Notes: a model not told the origin generated them from the sequence alone. Shown: positions 1-5,785, numbered from the stretch's first letter. The stretch: DNA of 6,967 nucleotides from Methanobacteriota archaeon (GCA_903930505.1 CAIYYQ010000407.1:1-6967), one strand, 5' to 3'. Numbers and translations are program-made.

Positions 1-1
1 G

Positions 2-9
2 ACCTCCTC
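2..9 (-). promoter_or_regulatory. Ribosome binding site of a leftward gene beyond the window
   Basis: On the minus strand bases 9-2 read GAGGAGGT, a near-ideal archaeal Shine-Dalgarno. It suggests a divergent gene whose start codon lies just outside the left edge. The TCATATATT-like element at about 55-63 on the minus strand could be its promoter. Confidence 0.35.
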
Positions 10-15
10 AACGGG

Positions 16-22
16 TATAAAT
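16..22 (+). promoter_or_regulatory. TATA box for the nucleotidyltransferase operon
   Basis: TATAAAT sits in a G/C-containing surround and matches an archaeal TATA element. A transcript would begin near 42-46, leaving a leader of about 20-30 bases to the ribosome binding site at 62-68. No other good TATA element lies before the small gene at 851, so the two genes probably share this promoter. Confidence 0.6.
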
Positions 23-61
23 AGCTTGAAGAACTTTCACATTCAAATCAACAGAATATAT

Positions 62-68
62 GAGGTGG
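62..68 (+). promoter_or_regulatory. Strong ribosome binding site, badly placed for the first ATG
   Basis: GAGGTGG is a near-perfect match to the archaeal anti-Shine-Dalgarno. It lies 28 bases before the ATG at 97, which is too far for normal initiation, but only four bases before an in-frame ATT at 73. The next in-frame codon upstream of this region is a stop at 61-63, so no longer version is possible. The site therefore bears directly on where the nucleotidyltransferase starts. Confidence 0.5.
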
Positions 69-96
69 AAAAATTAAAAATACAAAAAAAATTAAG

Positions 97-876
97 ATGA
101 AATGCCTCAAATGTGGTGACATCATTGAAGGCGATAAAAAAGGAACATACATTCAATGCTCCTGCAAAGCTATAGCTATTGATCAGACAGAATGGTATTG
201 CCGAATGATCGGGGATGAAAAAAACTGGGTAGAGATAAAAACAATAAAGAATGAAATAGTAGAAAAACATTCTCAACCTAGAGAAACAATGAAATTTGTG
301 AGTAAGACAAGCATTGAAATCGAACGGGAGTTATCTGATCTTGATCGATTTGCATTAGATTTTATGAAAATATTACATAAACACACACCCTATGTCATTG
401 TCAGCGGGTATGTATCTATTCTTCTCGGGAGAGCACGAGTAAGTGAAGATATCGATGTCATCATACCAAAAATCAGCTTCTCAGCCTTTAAATCATTAAT
501 AGAAGATCTCAAGAAAAACAAATTCTATTGCCTCAATGCAGAAAAAGAACAAGACATCTTCGAATATCTTACCGAGGATTTAGCGATACGTTTTGCCAAA
601 CAGGGGACCGTTATACCAAACATTGAAATAAAATGGATAAAAAACAAGTTTGATACACTGGCCCTCAAAAAAACAATCACAGTTACACTACACAAGGGAA
701 AACTTATCATCTCTCATCTTGAACTCCAGATAGCATTCAAAGAAGCTGTTCTGAAATCCCCAAAAGATAGAGAAGATGCACGGCATCTCAGAAAAATCGG
801 CGACGGACATCTTGATGATGCACTCATTGAGCAATATAAGGAGCAAATACATGAATTCTTTTACAAAAAAAAATAA
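97..876 (+). CDS. Nucleotidyltransferase with N-terminal Cys4 zinc ribbon
   Basis: Residues 1-47 form a small zinc-ribbon-like domain: C3xxC6 and C21xC23, then 'AIAID', Y34, R36 and G39. This matches the pattern of a short phage and bacterial domain I recall as DUF7695. A charged linker leads to a nucleotidyltransferase fold from about residue 83. There S103-G104 is followed by D118-I-D120, the usual metal-binding DxD. E177 in 'IEIKW' is a candidate third carboxylate, and 'LELQIAFKEA...SPKDREDARHL' (208-231) is the helical segment common to MNT/AbiEii-like enzymes. The family transfers nucleotides to RNA, protein or small molecules, and many members are toxins; the substrate here is unknown. 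The ATG at 97 is the conventional start, but an ATT at 73 would add eight residues (MKNTKKIK) and better fits the ribosome binding site. The 3' end overlaps the next gene by 26 bases. Confidence 0.8.
   Translation: MKCLKCGDIIEGDKKGTYIQCSCKAIAIDQTEWYCRMIGDEKNWVEIKTIKNEIVEKHSQPRETMKFVSKTSIEIERELSDLDRFALDFMKILHKHTPYVIVSGYVSILLGRARVSEDIDVIIPKISFSAFKSLIEDLKKNKFYCLNAEKEQDIFEYLTEDLAIRFAKQGTVIPNIEIKWIKNKFDTLALKKTITVTLHKGKLIISHLELQIAFKEAVLKSPKDREDARHLRKIGDGHLDDALIEQYKEQIHEFFYKKK
837..843 (+). promoter_or_regulatory. Ribosome binding site inside the upstream gene
   Basis: AAGGAG at 838-843 lies seven bases before the ATG at 851, within the last codons of the nucleotidyltransferase gene. It selects 851 as the start of the small downstream protein over the earlier in-frame ATG at 776 and the later one at 887. 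It implies coupled translation of the pair. Confidence 0.65.
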
Positions 877-1066
877 TCAAGAACGAATGCGTTTTGTTGA
901 CGAATGGGCAGAGTATGTCCGCACTCATCCTGATAAAGACTGGTCACGACAACAGAACGTTATCATTAATTCAGCTCTTCGAACCGCATCGATATCAAAG
1001 GAAGATTACCTTAAGATGAAGGGGGATAAAAAACCACGACAAACTTCAAAGAAACATCTTTTTTAA
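851..1066 (+). CDS. Small protein (71 aa) overlapping the nucleotidyltransferase
   Basis: I do not recognise a named family. The protein is charged and soluble, without membrane segments or Cys motifs. A compact core, 'FVDEWAEYVRTHPDKDWSRQ' (residues 15-34), continues into 'QNVIINSALRTASISKEDYLKMKG' and looks like two or three short helices. The C-terminal 15 residues are Lys/Arg-rich and probably disordered. The reading frame is also open upstream (an ATG at 776). The AAGGAG seven bases before 851, and the better internal logic of a 26-base overlap, favour 851. Tight overlap with a nucleotidyltransferase suggests a partner such as an antitoxin or substrate adaptor. That is inferred from gene order only. 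Confidence 0.72.
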   Translation: MNSFTKKNNQERMRFVDEWAEYVRTHPDKDWSRQQNVIINSALRTASISKEDYLKMKGDKKPRQTSKKHLF

Positions 1067-1105
1067 TCAAAGTCCCAACAGGGGAATATCTTTTATTGTA
1101 ACCAA

Positions 1106-1135
1106 AAAAGGAGAGTAATGGTGACAATGCCATGA
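1106..1135 (+). promoter_or_regulatory. Ribosome binding site plus five-codon leader ORF coupled to the DUF362 gene
   Basis: AAGGAGAG (1108-1115) lies a few bases before an ATG at 1118. That ATG opens a five-codon frame, M-V-T-M-P, ending in TGA at 1133-1135. The stop overlaps the ATG of the main gene (ATGA at 1132-1135). The binding site is well placed for 1118 but about 17 bases from 1132, so the main start may be reached by termination-reinitiation. A one-base assembly error extending the main protein is an alternative explanation. Confidence 0.45.
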
Positions 1136-2220
1136 TCAACCAAGACCAAACACACACAGCAAAAGTCTGTATCCAAAAAACAACCTACGACACAATTGAT
1201 CTTGAAGCCTTACTCCAGCCACTTGGAGGCATAAATAATTACGTACACAAAGGAGAACGTGTTCTGTTAAAACTTAATCTCCTCAGTGCAAGCACCCCGG
1301 AAAAAGCAGTCGTCACAAACCCGCAGCTCGTACGGAAAACCGCTGAAGCAGTGCTCAAAGCTGGGGCGACACCAATCATCGGTGATTCACCTTCGGGACC
1401 ATTTTCGAAACGAAGACTCAAAAAAGTCTATGAAAAAGCAGGGCTTCTTGCTCTTTCTTCTGATCTAGGGGTTGAACTCAACTACGATACGAGCACCACA
1501 AACGTACAAATCCCAGACGGAAAACAAATCACATCAACACCAATCTGCAACTTTATCCTAAATGCAGACAAAATCATCGCGCTCCCAAAGATAAAAACCC
1601 ATGCTCAGATGATCATGACACTCGCAGTCAAAAACATGTTCGGTGCAGTACCTGGACTTACCAAAGCAAAATACCATGCCCTCTACTACAGGAAATCAGC
1701 ATTCGCAAACATGCTTTTAGATGTGCTTTCCGTCGCATCGCCAGATCTTATCATCATGGACGGCATCATAGGGATGCAAGGTGAAGGACCCGGAGCAGGA
1801 ACACCAGTCAGTCTAGGTGTACTCCTTGCAGCAGACGATCCGATCGCAACTGACCTTTCAGTCTGTAAAATGCTTCATATTGAACCAATTGGTATCCCAA
1901 CACTCAAACGAGCAAAAGTAAGAAAACTCTGGCCACCACATATCACTTATCCGCTCCTTACACCAGACAACGTCGCATACGAAGGATTTATCCTGCCAAC
2001 AACCGCAGACTATCTTCTTACCGGAAAAAAAACACCAAGGCAAAGCCCCACAATCACCGCGAAATGCATATCTTGTGGACAATGCGCAGAAATATGCCCA
2101 AAACACGCGATCACCAACACACCAGACAAAGCAAAAATCGATTACACAAAATGCATCCGATGCTACTGCTGCCAAGAAATCTGCCCTGAAAAAGCAATAA
2201 TACTGGAGGAACACACCTGA
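1132..2220 (+). CDS. DUF362 protein with two C-terminal 4Fe-4S ferredoxin motifs
   Basis: Residues 1-290 carry hallmarks of the DUF362 family: 'GDSPSG' (84-89), 'LPKIKTH' (151-157) followed by 'AVKNMFGAVPG' (165-175), 'MDGIIGMQGEGPGAGTP' (209-225), and 'ADDPIATD' (234-241). The C-terminus is a two-cluster ferredoxin module, with C312/C315/C318/C322 and C341/C344/C347/C351 each in CxxCxxCxxxCP form. An extra C346 sits inside the second motif. There is no signal peptide or membrane helix, so it is probably cytoplasmic. The family is widespread in anaerobes and its biochemical role is unsettled; the clusters imply electron transfer or cluster handling. About 360 residues is normal for the fused form. 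It is 65 bases from the preceding gene with only a weak AT-rich element (about 1090-1099) between, so either read-through or its own promoter is possible. Confidence 0.9.
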   Translation: MINQDQTHTAKVCIQKTTYDTIDLEALLQPLGGINNYVHKGERVLLKLNLLSASTPEKAVVTNPQLVRKTAEAVLKAGATPIIGDSPSGPFSKRRLKKVYEKAGLLALSSDLGVELNYDTSTTNVQIPDGKQITSTPICNFILNADKIIALPKIKTHAQMIMTLAVKNMFGAVPGLTKAKYHALYYRKSAFANMLLDVLSVASPDLIIMDGIIGMQGEGPGAGTPVSLGVLLAADDPIATDLSVCKMLHIEPIGIPTLKRAKVRKLWPPHITYPLLTPDNVAYEGFILPTTADYLLTGKKTPRQSPTITAKCISCGQCAEICPKHAITNTPDKAKIDYTKCIRCYCCQEICPEKAIILEEHT

Positions 2221-2250
2221 ATATCACACCCGCAACTGATAATTATTAAG

Positions 2251-2261
2251 AGTGATTCACT
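2251..2261. repeat. Short palindrome in the DUF362/peptidase gap
   Basis: AGTGATTCACT is a perfect inverted repeat of five bases around a central T. It lies 30 bases after the DUF362 stop and about 50 bases before the TATA element of the peptidase gene. It could be an operator half-site pair or a small hairpin. It is short enough to be chance. Confidence 0.25.
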
Positions 2262-2278
2262 GAACGAAAAAAAAATCA

Positions 2279-2290
2279 TTTGTTTTTTCT
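2279..2290 (+). terminator. T-rich terminator after the DUF362 gene
   Basis: A run of six T (2283-2288), next to further T and pyrimidines, follows an A9 tract at 2267-2275. Archaeal termination typically needs only a T-rich stretch on the coding strand. The site is about 60 bases after the DUF362 stop and just before the promoter of the next gene. Confidence 0.45.
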
Positions 2291-2310
2291 CCCCCGTATT
2301 TTAATCATGA

Positions 2311-2326
2311 TAAAATATATATAATA
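2311..2326 (+). promoter_or_regulatory. TATA element for the C1A peptidase gene
   Basis: TAAAATATATATAATA is centred about 22-25 bases before the ATG at 2338. This places the transcription start at or next to that codon, so the mRNA may be leaderless. There is no clear ribosome binding site before 2338. Confidence 0.55.
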
Positions 2327-2337
2327 CAACAATTCAT

Positions 2338-3474
2338 ATGAGAGCACCTATGATTAAACACATCATTATACCTATACTCATCACTGTTCTCCTTATATTA
2401 CCAGCTATAGCAATTGAATCACAACAACCAACTCAACCAATAAACATCGTATCAACAGATTTGCCGTCTTCTTTTGACTGGAGAAACATAAACGGCGTCA
2501 ACTACGTAACATCAGTAAAAAACCAGGCGCCCGCGCCAACCTGCGAAGCTTATGGTCTTTGTGCAGCACTGGAAACCATTGCCCAATACAAGGTAGGGTA
2601 TCCGTTCGGCTGTGACCTCTCAGAAGCACATCTTTATTTCTACGCAAACGGAACAGTTGCCAGAGGAGGAGTCTCTCTCACCGGCGCAGCAGATTATCTC
2701 ATCGAGCATGGTGTCCCAGATGAAGGATGCTTCCCCGATCCACACCGACCATTTGACGCCCCATTCGCAAGCCTCTTAGGATGGGAGAACCGAACCGTGA
2801 AAATAACCAGTTGGGGCTGGGTAAATAAAACCGAAGACGCCATGAAACAAGCACTTATCAATTACGGTCCACTTGTAGTAGCCATCTACTCGTATAACGA
2901 TTTCACCAGATACAAAGGAGGAATCTACACGCCTAAAGTAAAAACTCATCATGGTCATGTGGTCACCATCGTAGGCTATAACGACACCGAGCGGTGTTGG
3001 ATCATTAAAAACAGCGCAGGCACAGACTGGGGAGAACAAGGATACGCCAGAGTATCCTACGATGCAGACACCACAGATCATCCCTTTTTCGCAACGTTCT
3101 ACGGGGGAACCGGGATCATGTACATTGATGGGGCCTACGGGAATTTCATGCCTGATGTTCCGCATATGGAGATTATTCAACCAGCGATTTTCCACACCTA
3201 CATCAGTGGATTCTCTTTTCCAACACTGTTCAAAAAAGGAATACTCAGCCAAAAAGGCGCACCAAAACTCATAGGCATCACAAACGTCATCGTCAACGCA
3301 ACAAACACAGACAAGGTCGAGTTCTACGTCGACGGCAACCTTGAATACACAGATGAACAAACACCCTTTGAATGGACAATGCACACATCAAAAGGTCTCC
3401 ATACACTTGAAGCCTATGCATATCATAACGATACTCTATCAAAAGACATCGTCGATGTATATACAATCATTTAA
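2338..3474 (+). CDS. Secreted papain-family (C1A) cysteine peptidase with Ig-like C-terminal domain
   Basis: A signal peptide spans residues 1 to about 26 (hydrophobic 9-26, 'AIA' cleavage-like site). The mature start 'LPSSFDWRN' (42-50) follows closely, so there is no room for an inhibitory propeptide of the I29 type. Catalytic positions are present: Q63 (oxyanion hole), C69, H207 in 'HGHVVTIVGY', and N225 in 'IIKNSAGTDWGEQGY'. Unusually, the residue after the catalytic Cys is Glu (E70) and that two after the Asn is Ala (A227). Papain has Trp at both (W26, W177), and its disulfide Cys22 is Ala here. Residues about 310-378, with 'VEFYVDG' and 'LHTLEAYAY', form a bacterial Ig-like domain of a type common on archaeal surface proteins. 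N-x-S/T sites are numerous. The protein likely acts outside the cell on proteins. The ATG at 2350 is an alternative start that shortens the signal peptide by four residues. Confidence 0.9.
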   Translation: MRAPMIKHIIIPILITVLLILPAIAIESQQPTQPINIVSTDLPSSFDWRNINGVNYVTSVKNQAPAPTCEAYGLCAALETIAQYKVGYPFGCDLSEAHLYFYANGTVARGGVSLTGAADYLIEHGVPDEGCFPDPHRPFDAPFASLLGWENRTVKITSWGWVNKTEDAMKQALINYGPLVVAIYSYNDFTRYKGGIYTPKVKTHHGHVVTIVGYNDTERCWIIKNSAGTDWGEQGYARVSYDADTTDHPFFATFYGGTGIMYIDGAYGNFMPDVPHMEIIQPAIFHTYISGFSFPTLFKKGILSQKGAPKLIGITNVIVNATNTDKVEFYVDGNLEYTDEQTPFEWTMHTSKGLHTLEAYAYHNDTLSKDIVDVYTII

Positions 3475-3503
3475 TTCATCAATAAACAACGCCTAATATC
3501 TTA

Positions 3504-3513
3504 AGAAAAAAAT
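3504..3513 (-). terminator. T-rich terminator of the metalloprotease gene
   Basis: An A7 run at 3506-3512 on the plus strand is a T7 run on the minus strand, six bases past the stop codon of the metalloprotease gene. It falls in the 43-base gap between two convergent genes. No equally good T-tract serves the plus-strand peptidase gene in this gap, so that transcript may run into the antisense of its neighbour. Confidence 0.45.
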
Positions 3514-3517
3514 TCAA

Positions 3518-4954
3518 TTACTCAGATTCGAAATACGTAAGATTCATCCTCACCCAATCGTTATAATCTCGAAAAGGCCGTGTTCCATTCGAATAATCCA
3601 CCATCGTAAAGATATACCCATAATTCATGCAACTCACATACGGCCGATTCAGCCACCATCCAAGCTGCCAGGGATATCCACTAAAACGATTATGACCAGG
3701 AATGGGCCAGAAACCCAACGTATGCCCAGTTTCATGCATATACGCACTTGCAAACACAATTGTTCTATTCAGTGTTGATTTTTCATTTAAACCATGACTT
3801 GAAATCTGAAAATGATTACCACCAACAGTATATCCATTCACCTCTGAACTTTGATAAATAACAACACCATAGCGAAACACCCCACGCCTCCAATTATTTA
3901 CATCACCATGAAGAAAATACTGATCGTATATAGAATCAAACTCGCTAAAATTAGTGGACTCATCAAAAGGAATCATCTCAGACCCAGAACCAACCCATGA
4001 CCCATCATCAAGATGATAAACAACATTTTGCCGATCATGCGCTATATATAACAGCTCTTTGGATTCCTCAGGAAAAATGCTTTTCTCCCCTTGTGGACTA
4101 TCTGCCATTTGATCAAGCTCAACAAACAAATCCTTTCTGAACGGATCAGAACCCCATTGAGCCGTGAGAAATTCTTCATAGTTATCTAATCCATCATTGT
4201 CTGGATCAAGTTTGAAATGATTGTCATCTGCAAAAGAATCATACCCCCATTTCCAATCCCACGACAGAGGAATACCATCCATATTGGGATCATACATTGA
4301 ATCATTTACAGTAGGATTTGTATGATACACATTTTCTTCTACCCAATAGGGGATTCCATCAGTATCATAGTCATTTTGTGTAATCGTAAACCACAGCTCA
4401 CAATCCAGTTCTTGAGTATCATAGATGCTATCATCGTCACAGCCGTTCAATCGCCCGTACCCGCTAGGATCACCGATAAAATCATCACCTGTCCAATGAC
4501 CTGTCTTTATGCTATATTGTATAGTAACGTCCTTGTTTACATTGCCAATATCAAGCAGAACATCACCATCGGTATTTTTATCCCACAACTGCAGTGTTAC
4601 ATTCACAAATTCCTCATCATCAGGAACATTAACTGTAGCAGAAAAATTTGCATTACGAACATATTTTGTATCCTGCCAAATACCACTAGTGAATACCTCA
4701 CCGTTAATGATGATTTTAACATAAAAATCAAAATTAATATCATTATCAACATATTTTCTTGAATGATATTGAATATCTTCTTTGTCAAAAAACCGAATGT
4801 CCTGGATATTTACTGTGACAGAAACATCAACCAAGGGATCATAATCTACACCTGTAGATACTTGTGCTAAGAGAAAACTACTTTTTGAACCAAAAGGGAA
4901 AACAACGAAACATAGTACAACGAGTACAATAACAATAATATTTTTTATCTTCAT
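3518..4954 (-). CDS. Secreted zinc metalloprotease with TSP3-like calcium loops
   Basis: A signal peptide occupies residues 1 to about 31 (hydrophobic 6-20, 'LLAQ'). Residues about 38-150 look like a beta-sandwich. Asp-rich loops of the thrombospondin type-3/dockerin kind follow at N194-D199-G200, D222-N224-D226-G227 and D250-D252-D254-G255 with E260/E261, the last being a textbook DxDxDGxxNxEE. The catalytic domain follows from about residue 273. Its zinc motif is H407-E408-T-G-H411-T-L-G414-F, and 'SCMNYGY' (441-447) resembles a metzincin Met-turn (M443). The classic third His of HExxHxxGxxH is missing at its normal spacing (P417 there); H421 is a candidate. The ending 'DYNDWVRMNLTYFE' is one I recall from related archaeal secreted proteases. 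The likely role is extracellular, calcium-stabilised proteolysis. A weak AGGA lies about seven bases before the ATG. The gene is convergent with the C1A peptidase. Confidence 0.85.
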   Translation of the reverse strand: MKIKNIIVIVLVVLCFVVFPFGSKSSFLLAQVSTGVDYDPLVDVSVTVNIQDIRFFDKEDIQYHSRKYVDNDINFDFYVKIIINGEVFTSGIWQDTKYVRNANFSATVNVPDDEEFVNVTLQLWDKNTDGDVLLDIGNVNKDVTIQYSIKTGHWTGDDFIGDPSGYGRLNGCDDDSIYDTQELDCELWFTITQNDYDTDGIPYWVEENVYHTNPTVNDSMYDPNMDGIPLSWDWKWGYDSFADDNHFKLDPDNDGLDNYEEFLTAQWGSDPFRKDLFVELDQMADSPQGEKSIFPEESKELLYIAHDRQNVVYHLDDGSWVGSGSEMIPFDESTNFSEFDSIYDQYFLHGDVNNWRRGVFRYGVVIYQSSEVNGYTVGGNHFQISSHGLNEKSTLNRTIVFASAYMHETGHTLGFWPIPGHNRFSGYPWQLGWWLNRPYVSCMNYGYIFTMVDYSNGTRPFRDYNDWVRMNLTYFESE

Positions 4955-5006
4955 AGTATTTCCTATAAGGTAAACAATGAATATCTCAGTTAAATTATTT
5001 TTGGTT

Positions 5007-5021
5007 ATACATATTATAAAA
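5007..5021 (-). promoter_or_regulatory. Proximal TATA element of the metalloprotease gene
   Basis: Read on the minus strand this is TTTTATAATATGTAT, an archaeal TATA-like element. It predicts a start of transcription near 4985-4990 and a leader of about 30-35 bases. Twelve of its bases recur exactly 42 bases further upstream (5049-5060). Confidence 0.5.
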
Positions 5022-5048
5022 GAATTTTTCTATTTGAGAATCTAACCA

Positions 5049-5060
5049 ATACATATTATA
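5049..5060 (-). repeat. Second copy of a 12-base TATA-like direct repeat
   Basis: ATACATATTATA on the plus strand occurs at 5007-5018 and again at 5049-5060, 42 bases apart. On the minus strand both read TATAATATGTAT. The second copy may be an upstream alternative promoter or a regulator site for the metalloprotease gene. AT-rich composition makes chance recurrence possible. Confidence 0.35.
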
Positions 5061-5124
5061 CAAGTAAAATCAGAATGTAATCAGAAATTGTTCAAACCGA
5101 AGACGCATATCGTTGCTTTACTAC

Positions 5125-5475
5125 TTATGCATATTTTTCAGCAAGATCGCCAACAATCGGTAGCTTATATTTTTCCATTTGATAGGCTTTAAACATTAAT
5201 ACAAACCACAAGATAAGTACTAACACCCAGAAAACCCAGCTGATCCACCACAGGAAATACAAACCAGATCCATAGTGAAAAATTCCGAAAAATCCGCCGA
5301 AAATCCATCCAAGGATCGAGAGCGGCAAAAAAACCAGAACCGACTGCACTGCATGAAACCTAATGGCCTTATTTTTATCATCGACAAAATAGAAAATCAA
5401 CCCGGTGATCCAAAGCCCAAGATAACACAAAGCTGCCTCAACATTTTCTTCTAAGCCTAATGCTGTTTTCGTCAT
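5125..5475 (-). CDS. DUF4870 / Tic20-like small membrane protein
   Basis: The protein is 116 residues with three or four hydrophobic stretches. The opening 'LGLEENVEAALCYLGLWITG', the middle 'RFHAVQSVLVF' and the ending 'FKAYQMEKYKLPIVGDLAEK' are diagnostic of DUF4870, a family of small integral membrane proteins of unknown role distantly related to Tic20. Acidic 'VDDKNK' lies between the first two helices, as in relatives. Start choice: an ATG at 5496 would add seven residues. The codon at 5475 has GGTGAG three bases before it, and the TATA-like element near 5515-5524 puts the transcript start close to 5494, about where the longer version would begin. The gene is transcribed alone, with 170 bases to the metalloprotease gene. 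Confidence 0.9.
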   Translation of the reverse strand: MTKTALGLEENVEAALCYLGLWITGLIFYFVDDKNKAIRFHAVQSVLVFLPLSILGWIFGGFFGIFHYGSGLYFLWWISWVFWVLVLILWFVLMFKAYQMEKYKLPIVGDLAEKYA

Positions 5476-5514
5476 ATGCTCACCACTTTTTATCATCTAA
5501 TCATCACTTCTTCG

Positions 5515-5530
5515 ATATATATAGTTTTAT
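5515..5530 (-). promoter_or_regulatory. TATA element of the DUF4870 gene
   Basis: The minus strand reads ATAAAACTATATATAT, which can hold one or two overlapping TATA boxes. The predicted start of transcription is about 5494-5502. This gives a leader of roughly 20-27 bases to the preferred ATG at 5475. Confidence 0.5.
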
Positions 5531-5545
5531 CTGGGGAGATATCTT

Positions 5546-5693
5546 TTGAAAAAATTACTCCTTCAGTACATTGAAAAAAAACCAATCCTACTTTAAAGGG
5601 TTATCAGATGAACAATATCAAGTCCTCCTCTTCAAAAGAAACGATGGACAACTGGCCTTTGAACACATGAACACAAAAGTCCTTTACAACTAG
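5546..5693 (+). pseudogene. Possible decayed small gene, frame-disrupted
   Basis: This is the only coding-like stretch in the roughly 310-base gap. A TTG at 5546, eight to ten bases after GGGGAG (5533-5537 region), opens 'LKKLLLQYIEKKPILL' and stops at 5594-5596. The frame one base on is open from 5574 and reads 'KGLSDEQYQVLLFKRNDG' and onward to 'HMNTKVLYN', with a stop at 5691-5693. Joined by a one-base shift near 5594, the two make a plausible 48-residue helical protein. I recognise no family. It may be a broken gene, a sequence error, or chance. Confidence 0.25.
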
Positions 5694-5741
5694 GATTTCT
5701 TCAATACAATGATTACACAAAACACAATTTATAGAAAACTT

Positions 5742-5754
5742 AATATATTATATA
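5742..5754 (+). promoter_or_regulatory. TATA element of the small zinc-ribbon gene
   Basis: AATATATTATATA lies about 32-44 bases before the ATG at 5786. It predicts a transcript start around 5773-5780 and a very short leader. A weak TGAGG (5771-5775) is the only ribosome-binding-like sequence. Confidence 0.45.
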
Positions 5755-5785
5755 CGCGTAATAGTATACTTGAGGCATTGTTTTT

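Noticed and set aside
776..850. Longer start (ATG 776) for the small 71-residue protein
   Set aside because: It would add 25 residues read out of frame from conserved nucleotidyltransferase coding sequence and has no ribosome binding site. The ATG at 851 has AAGGAG at ideal spacing.
2776..3384. 202-codon minus-strand open frame across the C1A peptidase gene
   Set aside because: The plus strand encodes a recognisable papain fold over the same bases. The minus frame gives a Cys/Val/Phe-rich product with no motif, promoter or ribosome binding site.
4322..4762. 146-codon plus-strand open frame inside the metalloprotease gene
   Set aside because: It is antisense to a protein with a clear signal peptide, TSP3-like loops and a zinc motif. 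The product is Ile/Asn-rich, typical of an AT-rich shadow frame.
5476..5785. tRNA or other structured RNA gene in the largest gap
   Set aside because: No GGTTCGA-type T-loop, cloverleaf arms or other strong paired structure was seen. The gap holds promoters and the doubtful frame-broken ORF only.
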